Made by a program: the position numbers and the translations under genes
The notes under the pieces: generated by a model
What the model was told of the DNA's origin: nothing
Seen by the model: the letters and a program-made list of their open reading frames with translations, nothing else
The model's database searches: none
In this document: positions 47,761-60,100 of the stretch, one piece after another
Layout of the letters: every line of letters begins with the position of its first letter
How positions within the stretch are numbered: the first letter of the stretch is position 1
Assembly (NCBI RefSeq): GCF_024166365.1
Contig: NC_064838.1
Location: forward strand, 73,176,001-73,240,000
Length of the DNA: 64,000 nucleotides
Direction of reading: 5' to 3'
DNA from: Elephas maximus indicus
Taxonomy: Eukaryota > Chordata > Mammalia > Proboscidea > Elephantidae

Positions 47761-48275
47761 TGTCTCAGCTATCCGGTGCTGCTATAACAGAAGTACCACA
47801 AGTGGATGGATGGCTTTAACAGAGAGAAATTTTTTCTCTCACAGCATAGCAGGCTAGAAGTCCTAATTCAGGGTGCTAGTCCAGGAGAAGGCCTTCTCCC
47901 TCTGTTGGCTCTGGGGGAAAGTACTTGTCATCAATATTCCCCAGTCAAGAGATCCTAAGCACAGGTCCAAAGGATACTCTATTCTCCTGGCTCTTGTTTC
48001 TTGGTGGTATGATGTCCCCCTGTCTCTCTGCTTGTTTCTCTCTTTTATATCTCAAAAGAGATTGACTTAAAATACAACCCAGTCTTGTAGATTGAGTCCT
48101 TCCTCATTAACATAACTGCCACTAATCCCACCTCATTAACATCATAGAGGTGGGGTTTACAGTGTGTAGGAAAATCACGTCACTCGACAAAATGGTGGAC
48201 CATCACACAATACTGGGAATCATGGTCTAGCCAAGTTGACACACATTTTTGGTGGACACAATTCAACCCATAACA
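47761..48275 (-). mobile_element. Solo LTR (MaLR-like) with 5-base target-site duplication
   Basis: A 515-base element with TG...CA ends, flanked by a perfect CCTGC at 47756-47760 and 48276-48280. Reversed, its start and end match the LTR at 26992-27504 closely ('ttaaagccatccacttgtgg' type end in both). It is a solo LTR left after recombination or a lone LTR copy; no internal retroviral sequence adjoins it. Confidence 0.88.
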
Positions 48276-48329
48276 CCTGCCTTCTCCTTCCTTAAGTTTT
48301 TAAGTCTAGATATTTTATTAAAAATATTA

Positions 48330-48840
48330 TTAACTAAATGGTGCCCGGCCTCAACCGATGACTGCCCTGACGGGGGCACAACAGAGAACCCCTGAGGGAG
48401 CAGGAGAACAGTGGGATGCAGACCCCAAATTCTCATAAAAAGACCAGGCTTAATGGTCTGACTGAGACTAGAATAATCCCAGCGGTCGTGGTCCCCAAAC
48501 CTTCTGTTGGCCCAGGACAGGAACCAACTCCTCAGACACGGATTGGACTGGGCAGTGGGTTGGAGAGAGATGCTGATGAGGAGTGAGCTACTTGTATCAA
48601 GGTGGACACGTGAGACTGTGTTGGCATCTCCTGTCTAGAGGGGAGATGGGAGGGTAGAGAGGGTTAGAAACTGGCAAAAACGGTCACGAAAGGAGAGACT
48701 GGAAGGAGGGAGCAGGCTGACTCATTAGTTGGAGAGTAAATGGGAGTATGTAGTAAGGTGTATATAAGTTTATATGTGAGAGACTGACTTGATTTGTAAG
48801 CTTTCACTTAAAGCACAATAAAAATTATTTTAAAAAATAT
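48330..48840 (+). mobile_element. L1-type 3'UTR with polyadenylation signal
   Basis: 'aaatggtgcccggcctcaac' through 'aaaaagaccaggcttaatgg' to 'gctttcacttaaagcacaat' followed by AATAAAA and an A-rich tail. A different 3'UTR subtype from 29097 but with the same terminal pattern. Confidence 0.7.
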
Positions 48841-48849
48841 ATATTATTG

Positions 48850-49369
48850 ATACCATAAACAACAGGGTTAAACGTTTCCCCTCCTCCCATCACACCTGGG
48901 TCACATCACACACTTTTGATAAGAAATTTTGTGTAGCAGCTCAAGGCCATCTTACTGCTTCTCTGCTCAAGTTTGCTTCGCTACCCACCAACCTTCCCCC
49001 CACTCCATTTGGACATGAGCAATAAGCCACAAAGCTGTCCTTAGATAAATTTCATGTTTCATACCCCCCTAAAAACCACAGACCCCCAGCCACCATATTG
49101 CACCCCTTACTGCACCCCTGCATGTGTTAATTTCCTGAAATTGTCTGCCAGTTCCCAGAAACTTCATGAATTATGCATAAGTTCCCTATCACAAACCCTG
49201 CAACTGTACTAGAATCCCCAACCTCAGGGAGCTTGATTTGAGACTTAATCTCTGAGCTCCTTGCTAGACTGGCTTGCAATAAAGTCTGTTTTCTCTTTTT
49301 CAAAGGCCTGGTGTCTCTCAACTGACTCAAGGGGTCGTGCCGGGCAGGACCCACCCTCATCAGGTTACA
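48850..49369 (+). mobile_element. Class I endogenous retrovirus LTR
   Basis: A C-rich U3-like stretch (48880-49130), AATAAA near 49279, then a short R/U5-like part ending 'gggtcgtgccgggcaggacc' and 'caggttaca'. This is the layout of gammaretrovirus-type (ERV1) LTRs. The 5' border and a target-site duplication are not clear. The minus 77-codon frame is incidental. Confidence 0.7.
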
Positions 49370-49424
49370 ATCCTATAATGATGCATAGATTACCACATCT
49401 TTCATTGGTCAGTTAATTCATTTT

Positions 49425-49740
49425 CTGTGTCTGTTATAACAAATCGCTACAAACTGAGTGACTTAAAACAACAGAAATTTATTCTTCCACATCTCAGGAG
49501 GCCAGAAATCCAAAGTCAGAGCCAAAATACCTGAGCCTTAATCAAGGTGTCACGGCAGAACCACACCACACACTCTTCAGAGGCTCCAGGGGAGAATCTG
49601 CTCTTTGCCTCTTCCAGCTTCTGGTGGCTGTCTCTATCCCATGGCTGTGGCTGCATCATCCAATCTCTGCCTCTGTGGTCACATTGTCATCTCCGCTTGT
49701 GTCTTTATGAAATCTCTCTGCTTCTCCCTTCCTTCTCCCT
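49425..49740 (-). mobile_element. MaLR-like LTR in reverse, cut off by the satellite
   Basis: 'cttaaaacaacagaaattta' then 'ttctggtggctgtctctatc' matches a MaLR LTR read in reverse. The part expected after 'tgcttctcccttccttctcc' is absent, and the satellite begins there. Confidence 0.75.
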
Positions 49741-50442
49741 ATATTCTTCTATATTTTATATCCTTCTATATTCTATATCCTTTGGTATTCTGTATTCTTT
49801 TGTATTCTATATTCCATATTCTTCAATATTCTATATTCTATCTTTTATTTTCTACATTTTGTACTCTATATTCTTCTATATTCCGTATTCCATATTCTAC
49901 ATTATACATACTATATTCTATTTTCTATGTTCTTCTGTATTCTATATTCTTCTATATGCTATACTGTTCTATATTCTATATCCTATATTCTGTGTTCTAT
50001 ATTCCTCTATATTCTATATACTTCTATATTCTTTATTCTTCTGTATTCTATATTCTACATTCTATGTTCAATACTCTATGTTCTGTATATTATATTCTCC
50101 TACTTCCTATCTTCCATATTCTATATTCCATATTATATATTCTACATTCAATATTCTATATTCATCTTTATTCTATACTCTATTTCATATTCTACATTCT
50201 ATATTCTTCTATATTCTGTAATGGATATTCTATATTCTTTATTATATATTTTATATTCTACAGTCTACATTACATATTCTATATTCTTCTATTTTCTATA
50301 GTCTTCTATATTCTGTATTCTGTTTTCCATATTCTACGTTCCATATGCTATATTCTATGTTCCACATTCTACATTCTATATTTTATATTCTTCCATATGC
50401 TATAATCTGTATTCTTCTATATTCTACATTTATGTTCTATAT
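49741..50442 (+). repeat. Short-period satellite, first block
   Basis: Degenerate tandem array of a 7-base unit TATTCTA mixed with a 10-base variant TATTCTTCTA. Unit variants such as TGTATTC and TACATTC are common. Three copies of the 7-base unit are 21 bases with no stop in any plus frame, which explains the long plus-strand frames (for example 49547-50221 and 49605-50405) of tyrosine, isoleucine, leucine, phenylalanine and serine. These are not genes. Confidence 0.95.
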
Positions 50443-51147
50443 CTGAATATCAAAGACCACAGCCTTCAGTATGGACTGCACGTCAACATAAAGAAAACAA
50501 AAATCCTCACAACTGGACCAATGAGCAACATCATGAAGTTGTCAAGGATTTCATTTTACCTAGATCCACAATCAACAGCCATGGAAGCAGCAGTCAAGAA
50601 ATCAAAGATGCATTACCTTGGGCAAATCTGCTACAAAGGACCTCTTCAAAGTGTTAAAGAGCAAAGACGTCACCCTGAAGACTAAGGTGCACCTGACCCA
50701 AGCCATGGTATCTTCAGTCACATCATATGCATGTGAAAGCTGGACAATGAATAAGGAAGACCGAAGAAGAGTTGACGCCTTTGAATTCTGGTGTTGGCGA
50801 AGAATATTGAATATACCATGGACTGCCAAAAGAACGAACACATCTGTCTTGGAAGAAGTGCGGCCAGAATGCTCCTTAGAGGCAAGGATGGTGAGACTGC
50901 GTCTTACGTACTTTGGACATGTTGTCAGGAGGGATGAGTCCCTGGAGAAGGACATCATGCTTGGCAGAGTACAGGGTCAGCGGAAAAGAGGAAGACCCTC
51001 AACGAGGTGGATTGACACAGTGGCTGCAACAATGAGCTCAAGCATAACACCGGTTATAAGGATGGCGCAGGACTGGGCTGTGTTTCCTTCTGTTGTGCAT
51101 AGGGTCTCTGTGAGTCGGAACTGACTCGACAGCACCAAACAACAATA
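50443..51147 (+). mobile_element. RTE-type LINE 3' part, inside the satellite
   Basis: A 5'-truncated RTE copy with satellite on both sides. It starts in the reverse transcriptase region ('aatatcaaagaccacagcct') and ends at the RTE 3' end ('gtgagtcggaactgactcga', then 'cagcaccaaacaacaa'). It is the least decayed RTE copy here and must be younger than the satellite block it sits in. Confidence 0.95.
50618..51124 (+). pseudogene. RTE reverse transcriptase C-terminal ORF, truncated
   Basis: A 168-codon open frame from MGKSATKDLFKVLKSKDVTL to a stop at the RTE 3' end. It contains the MNKEDRRRVDAFEFWCWRRI block, LNIPWTAKRT, LRLTYFGHVVRRDESLEKDI and GQRKRGRPSTRWIDTVAATM, the C-terminal region that follows the polymerase domain in RTE and related non-LTR elements. 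The catalytic palm and the endonuclease are absent, so it cannot retrotranspose. The first Met is merely the first in frame after the truncation; there is no sign of its own promoter. The minus frame over it is a shadow. Confidence 0.85.
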
Positions 51148-54100
51148 TTCTATATTATTCTTATTCTGTATTATTCTATATTCTTCTATATTGTATATTC
51201 TAAATTCTATTTTCTATATTCTACATTATATATTTCATACTCTTCCATATTCTATCTTCTATATTCTACATTCTACACTCTATATTCTATATTCTTCTGC
51301 ATTCTATTTTCTTCTGTATTCTATATCCTATGTTCTATATTCTGTATTCTATCGTCTACATTCTGTACTCTATAGTCTACATTCTACTCTATATTCTATA
51401 TTCTTCTGTATTCTATATCCTATATTCTATATTCTGTATTCTATCTTCTATATTCTGTAGTTTTTTTTTCTGTATTCTACATTCTCTTATATTCTACATT
51501 CTCAATTCTATATTCTGTATTCTATACTCCATATTCTTCTATATTCTATGTTTGATATTCTATGTTCTGTGTTCTATGTCTGTGTTCAATCTTCTGTCTT
51601 CTATCATCTGCTTCTATCTACTATTTTCAATCTATCTTCTGTCAATTTTCTTCTATATTGTATATTCCATATTCTATATTATATTTTCTTCTATTTTCTG
51701 TATTCTTTTGTGTCCTATAGTCTATTATCTTCTGTATTCCATATTCTATATTCTATTTTCCATATTCTTCTATATCCTATGCTTTTCTATATTTTTCTAC
51801 ATTCTATACTCTATATCCTATAATCTATATATTTTTTCTTCTATATTTTATAATCTACATTCTATTTTCTATATTCAATATTCTATCTTCTATGTTCTAT
51901 ATTCTTCTACATGCTGTATTCTATATTCCATAATCTATATTCTACAGTCTATATTTTCTACATTCTATATTCGTCTATATTCTATGATCTATATTCTTCA
52001 ATATTCTATGTTCTGTATTCTGTGTTTTATATTGTATATTCTACGTTCTACAGTATATATTCCATATTCTTCGATATTCTATAATTGATATACTTCTACA
52101 TTCTGTTTTCTATATTCTTCTACATTGTATTTCTTATGTCTAATTTTTTTATAGTCTATATTCATCAATATTCTATTTTCTATATTCTTTTATATACTAT
52201 ATTCTTCTATATTCTATATTCAGCATTCCATATCCTACTATATTCTATATACTTCTGTATTCTACTTTCTATATTCTATAATCTATATTCTTCTGTTTTC
52301 TATATTCTAGGTTCTATATTCTATGATCTATATACTTTTACATTCTATATTCTCTATTCTATGTTCTGTATTGTACTATCTATATTCTACATTCTATATT
52401 CTTTATTCTATATTCTTCTATATTGTATATTTTGTCTTATAGTCTATATTCCATTTTCCTGAATATCCTCTATTCTATATTCTATCCTATATATTCTATA
52501 TTCTACATTCTATATTCTCTTCTCTATATTCTATAATCTTTTTTTGTATTCTAGTCTACATTATGTATTCTAAGTATTTCTATATTCTTTAACTTCTCCC
52601 TTTTATATCTATATTCTACATTCTATATTCTATTTTCTTGTATGTTCTGTATTCTATATCCTATGTTCTCCACTCTACATTCTATATTCTAAATTTTCCT
52701 ATATTCCAAATTCTTCTATATTCTATATTCTGCTTTCTATATTCTATAATCTATATTCTCTATTCTATGTTCCATATTCTATATTCTGCATTCTAAATTC
52801 TATATTCTATATTCTTCTACATTCTATATTCTGTTTTGTATATTCTATATTCTTCTATATTGTACATTTTATACATCATAGTCTACATTCCATATTCATC
52901 AATATTCTATATTCTGTATTCCATATTCTCTATCCTATATTCTATATTCTATCTTCTATGTTCTATATTCTGTTCTGTATATTCTATATTCTTCTATATT
53001 ACATATTTATCAATATTCTATATTTCATGTTCTATATTCTACATTCTATATTCTTCTGTATTCCATATTCTTCTATATATTATATTCTATAATCTATATA
53101 CTTCTACAGTCTATATTCTTCTATATTGTATATTTTATCTTATATTCTATATTCCATTTTTGTCAATATCCTGTATTCTGTATTCTATATCCTTGTATAC
53201 TCTATCTTCTATGTTCTATATGCTATATTTTCTATTCTATATTCTGTTCTCTATATTCTATATTCTTCTGTATTCTATAATCTATATTCTCCTATATTCT
53301 ACATTCTATACTCTATATTTCATATTCTGTATTCTATATTCTACTGTCTACATTCTGTATTCTAAATACTTCTCTATTCTTTATTCTTCTTTATTCTCTA
53401 TTCTGTATTCTCTATATTCTACATTCCATATTGTATATGGCTCTATAGTCTATATTCTACATTCTATAATCTAAATTTTTCTTTATTCTGTATTCTATAT
53501 ACTTTGTTCTATCTTCTACACTCTAAACTCTATATTCCTTGATAATCTATACTCTATATTCTTCTATATTGTATATTCTTTATTCTATATTGTATATACC
53601 ATAATTGTCAATATTCTTTATTCTTTTGTATTCTATCTTCTATATTCTCTAGTCTGTATTCTATATTCTTCTATATTCTATACTCTATATTCTTCTATAT
53701 TCTATATTCCAAATCCTATATTCTATATTTCATATTCAATATTCCTTATTCTATATTCTGTCTTCTATATTCTATATTCTCTACTCTCTATTCTTCTATA
53801 TTCTGTATCCTATATTCTATGTTCTTCTATATGCCATATTCTATATTCTTCTATATTTTATCTTCTACATTCTATATTTTTTTTATATTCTATGTCCTAT
53901 ATTCTGTATTCTATATTCTTCCAAAACCGTATGCTTCTATGTGCTATCTTCTGTATTCCATATTCTGTACTCTACATTCTATGTTCTATATTCAATATTC
54001 TTCTTTTTTCTGTCTTTTTCCATATTCTATATTCTTCTATTTCTATATTGTATATACTAAATTTTATATTCTACTCTCTGTATTCTACATTCTATATTCT

Positions 54101-57100
54101 ACATTCAACTTTCTGTTTTCTTCTTTATTCTGTATTCTTCTATATTCTACATTCTATATTCAATATTCTATGTTTGCTGTTCTATATTCTATATTCTTCT
54201 GTATACCATATTCTTTATTCTATATTCTTCTGTATTCTATGGTCTACTATATTCTATATTTTATATTCTACATTTACTTTCTATATTCTATAATCTATAT
54301 TCTGCTATATTCTCTATTCTGTGTACTGTATTCTATATTCTACATTCTATATTCTATAATCTATATACTTGTATGTTCTGTATTCTGTATTCTTCTATAC
54401 TGTATATTTTATAGTCTTTTTGCCATATTCATCAATATTCTATATTCTTCTAAATACTGTTCTTCTATGTTCCATATTCTATATTCCATATTCCATTTTC
54501 TACATTCTATATTTTATATTCTTCTATATTCTATAATCTACATTCTATATTTATCTATATTCTATAATCTATATTTTTATTCTATATTCTTCTATATTGT
54601 ATATTTTATGTCTTATATTCTATATTCGCCAATATTCTATATTCTATACTCTTCTATATTCTATCTTCTATCCTCTATGTTCTTTATTCTATATTCTGTA
54701 CTCTACATTCCATATTTTATAAACTATACTGTTCTATTTTATATATTCTATATTCAATATTGTACATTCTATATTATATACACTTCTATTTTTTATATTT
54801 TATTTTCTTCCGCTTTGTATATACTATATTCCATGCTCTACATGCCATATTCTATATTCCTCTATATGCTATAATCTATATTCTTCTATATTCTACATTC
54901 TATATTCTTCATTTCATTTCACATTCCATATTCTATGTTCTGTATTCTATATTCTTCTTTTTTCTATATTCTTTATTCTACAGTCTATATTCAATATTCT
55001 GCATTCTTCTATATGCTCTATTCTACATTCTGCATTCTTCTATATTCTATGTTCTGCTTTATTCTATATCCTATATTATTCTATAGTCCATATTCTTGTA
55101 TATTCTATATCCTCCTATATACTATACTCTTCTATATTCTATATTCTTCTATATTCTATATACCTCTATATTCTTTGTTTTTCTATATTCTATAACCCAC
55201 ATTCCATATTTTATATTCAATATTCTATGTTGTATTCTATATTCTTATATATATTATATTCTATTCTTCTATATTCTATACTCTACATTCTTTATTCTTC
55301 TATATCCTAAAAATCTATATTCTATATTCTACATTCTATGTTATATATTCTTCTATTTTCTCTATTCTATATTCTGTATGTGTATTCTGTATTCTGCATT
55401 CTACATTCTACATTCCTCTATATGCTATAATCTATATTCTTCTATATTCTAGATTTTATGTTGTTTATTCTCCTTTATTCTATATTATTCTATATTCTTT
55501 ATTCATATTCTACATTCTATACTTTACATTCTTCTGTATTCTATGTTCTATATTCTACACTCTATATTCTATATTATTATATATTCTATATTCTTCTATA
55601 TTCTGTATCCTACATTCTATATTCTTTATTCCATATCCTTCAATATTCTATCTTCTATATTCTGTACTCTATATTCTTCTACATTCTACATTCTAAATTC
55701 TGTATTTAATATTCTTCTATATTAAATATTCTGTACTGTATAGTCTATATTCAATATTCGATATTCTTTGTGCTGTGTTCTATGTTCTGTGTTCAATCTT
55801 CTATCTCCTATCATCTTCTGCCTTCTATGTACTATCTTCTATTGTCTTCTATATTTGATATTATATTTTCTTCTGTGTTCTATATTCGTCTCTATTCTAT
55901 GTTCTTCTATATTCTATATTCTGCCATATTCTATGTACTTCTATATTCTGTATTCCATATTCTACATCTATTTTCTATATTCTATTTTCTTCTATATTCT
56001 ATATCCTATATTCTTCTGTATTTTTATTCTTCTATATTCTACATTCTATACTTTATAATCAATATTCTATGTTTTATGTCCTGTGTTCTATATTCTTTTA
56101 TATTCTGTATTCCATAATCTATATTCCATATTCTTCTATATTCTATATTCTTTGTTCTATATTCCTTATTCTACATTCTATGTTGTAAACTCTATATTCT
56201 TCTATATTCTATAATCTATATACTTCAACAGTCTGTATTCTGTATTCTATTTGTTATTCTAAATTGTATATTTTAAATCTCTAATTCTATATTTGTCAAT
56301 ATTCCATATTCTTCTATATACTATATTGTATATTCCATATTCTATATTCTTCTACATTCTGTATTGTATATTCTTCTGTATTCTAAATTCTATAATGTAT
56401 ATTCTATATTCTTTTATATTCTATAATTTTCTATATTGTATATTCAGTATTCTATACTCTATACACATCTACATTCTATGCTCTATATTCCATATAATTC
56501 TATATTCTTCTATATTCTATGTTCTATATTCTATATTCTTCTACATAATATATTCTTCTGTATTCTATATTCTATTTTCTATATTCTATATTCTTCTATA
56601 TCCATATTTTTCTAAAATCTATGTTCTATATTTTATATTCTTCCATATTCTATAATCTATATTTCTCTAATTTGTATATTCTACATTGTATATTCTAATT
56701 TCTTCTATATTTTGTATTCTATATTCCACATTCTACTTTGTAAATTCTATATTCTATACTCTTCTATATTCTATATTCTACTACATGCTATATTCTAGTT
56801 TCTAGATTCTTGATTCTACATTCTCTATTCTTCTATTTCTGTATTCTATATTCCACATTCTACTTTCTATAGTCTTCTAAATTCTATACGCTCTATTCTT
56901 CTAAATTGTATATTCTATATCCTATATACCGTATTCATCAATATCTATATTCTATCTTCTATATACTGTCACCTATATTCTATATTCTTCCATATTCTAT
57001 ATTCCATATTCTATATTCTTCTATATTCTATACACTATATTCTTCTGTATTCTATATTTCTCTATATTCTATATTTTATTTTCTACATTATTCTATATTC

Positions 57101-60100
57101 TATTTTCTTTTATATTCTGTATTCTATCTTCTGTGTTCTGTTCTATATTCTACATTCTTCTATATACTATATTCTTCCGTATTCCATATTCAATATTCTG
57201 TATTCTATACTCTACATTCTATATTCTTCTATATTCTACATTCTATATTTATTGATATTATTTAATCTATATTCTTGTATATTCTATATGCTATATTCTG
57301 TATTCTTTGATATTCTATATTCTACATTCTAAATTGTATATTCTTCTATTTTCTATACTCTATATTATTCTGTATTATATATTCCACATTATGCATTCTA
57401 TATTCTGTATTCTTCTATATTCTGTATTCTATACTCTATATTCTACACTCAACCTTATATATTCAAAATTTTTGTATATTCTATATTCTGTGTTCTACAT
57501 TCTACACTCTATGTTCTGTATTCTCTTATATTCTATAATCTATATTCTTCTGTTTTCCATATTTTCTATTCTATCTTCTATATTCTATATTCTAAATTCT
57601 TCTAGATTCTATAATCTATATACTTCTGCATTCTGTATTCTGTGTTCTATATTCTATATTGTACATTTTATATATTTTATTCTGTATTCCATATTTGTCA
57701 TAATTCTGTATTCTATATACTTCTATATACTATATTCTTCTACATTCTATATTTCATATTCCATAAGCTATATTCTATACTCTACATTCTATATTTTTCT
57801 ATATTCTGTAATCTATATTCTTCTATATTCTACTTTCTAAATTCTATATTCCTAAATATATATTCTTCTATATTCTATGTTCTATATTCTACACTCTATA
57901 TTATATATTTTATAATCTACTTCTACATTATATACTTTATATTCTTCTATATTGTTTATTTTATATCTTATATTGTAGATTCCATTTTCGTGAATATCCA
58001 ATATTCTACCTTCTTCTATATTCTTTTATCTTTGTGTTCTATATTCTATAATCTATATTCTATGTTCTGTTCTCTATATTCCATGATTCTATATTGTATA
58101 ATCTGTATTCTATATTAAATATTCTATATACTATATTTTATATTCAACAGTCTACATTCTATATTCTTCTATATTCTTTATTCTTCTCTATTCTATATAC
58201 TATATTCTCCATTCTATATTCTTCTATACTATCGTCTATATTCTATATTCTTCTGTAATCTATAATCTATACTCTTCTATATTCTATATCCTATATTCTA
58301 TGTTCTATATTCTACATTCTTCTATATTCTATCTTCTATGTTCTAATTGTATATTCCATATTCTTCTATATTCTGTATTCTATATTGTATACTCTACATT
58401 ATTCTTCTATATTCTAGAATCTATATTCTTCTATATTCTATAATCAATATACTTCTACATTCTATATTCTGTATTCTATTTTGGATATTTTATATTTTAT
58501 ATTCCATATTCAATATTCTTCTATATAGTATATTCTTCTATATTCTATATTCTATGTTGTATGTTCCATACTCTGTATTCTATATCCTATATTCTACATT
58601 CTTCAATCTGTATTCTATATTCTATATTGTATATTCTACATTCTATATCCTTCTGTAGTCTATAATCTATATATTTCTATATTCTATATTCTACATTGTG
58701 CATTCTATATTCTATATTCCTTGATATTCTATAATCTATATACTTCTAAACTCTATATTCTGTATTCTTGTATATTGTATCTTTTATTCTATATTCCATT
58801 TTCATCAATGTTCTATAGTCTATATTTTCTGTTTTCTTTCTCCTATGATCTATATTCTGTGTTCTGTACTCTATATTCTATATTCTTCTATATTCTATAA
58901 TCCATGTTCTGTTCTGTATTCTTTATTCTATATTGTATATTCTATATACTACATTTTACATTCTAAATTCTTCTGTTTTCTATATTCTACATTCTGTATT
59001 TTATATTCTTCTATATTCTCTCCTCTACATTCTAAATTTTTCTGTATTCTATATTCTTCTATAATCTATATTCTGTATCCTATATTTTACATTCTACCTT
59101 CTTTATTCTTCTATATTCTAAAATCTATATTCTTCTGTATTCTATATTCTACATTCTAAATTCTATTTTCTATATACTTCTATATGCTATAATCTATGTA
59201 TGTCTACAGTCCATGTTCTGTGTTCTATATTCTACATTCTTCTATGTTGTACATTTTATATATTATATATTCCATTTTTGTCAATATTCTATAGTTTTGT
59301 ATATAAGACATTCTGTATTCCATATTCTATATTCCATTTTTTTCAATATCCTATATTCTATATTCTTCTATATTCCATCTTCTGTGTTCTAAATTCTACA
59401 TTCTATATTCTGTTCTCTATACTGTATATTCTTCTGTGTTCTAAAATCTATATTCTTCTATATTCAATATTTGTCAATATTCTGTATTCTATATTCTATG
59501 TACCCTATTCTATAGTCTATATTCCTTAGTCCATATTCTGTATTCTTCTATATACCATATTGTATATTCTTCTATATTCTACTTTCTACATTCTATATTC
59601 TTCTATGTTCTATAATCTATATCCTTCTATAGTCAATATTCTATATTCTAAATACTGTATTCTATTTTCTATGGTCTATATATTATATTCTGTATTCTTC
59701 TATATTGTATATTCATATTCTACATTCTTTATTCTAAATTTTTCTGTATTCTATATTCCTCTATATTCTATATTCTGAATTCTATGTTCTTTATTTTATA
59801 TTCCACATTCTAAACTCTATATTCTATATTCTACATTCTCCATACTACATTCTATTTTCTATATTCTTCTGTATTCTATAATCTGTATTCTACATTCTAT
59901 ATTCCATATCCTATATTCTATATACCATATTCATCACTATTCTATATTCTTCTATAATCTTTTCTATGTTCTGTCATCTTTATTCTATATTCTACCTTCT
60001 TTTATCTTCTATATTCTGTATTTTTCTGTATTCTATATTCTTTTATAATGTACATTCTCTATTCTATATTGTTCTCTATTTTATATTCTTCCATATTCTA

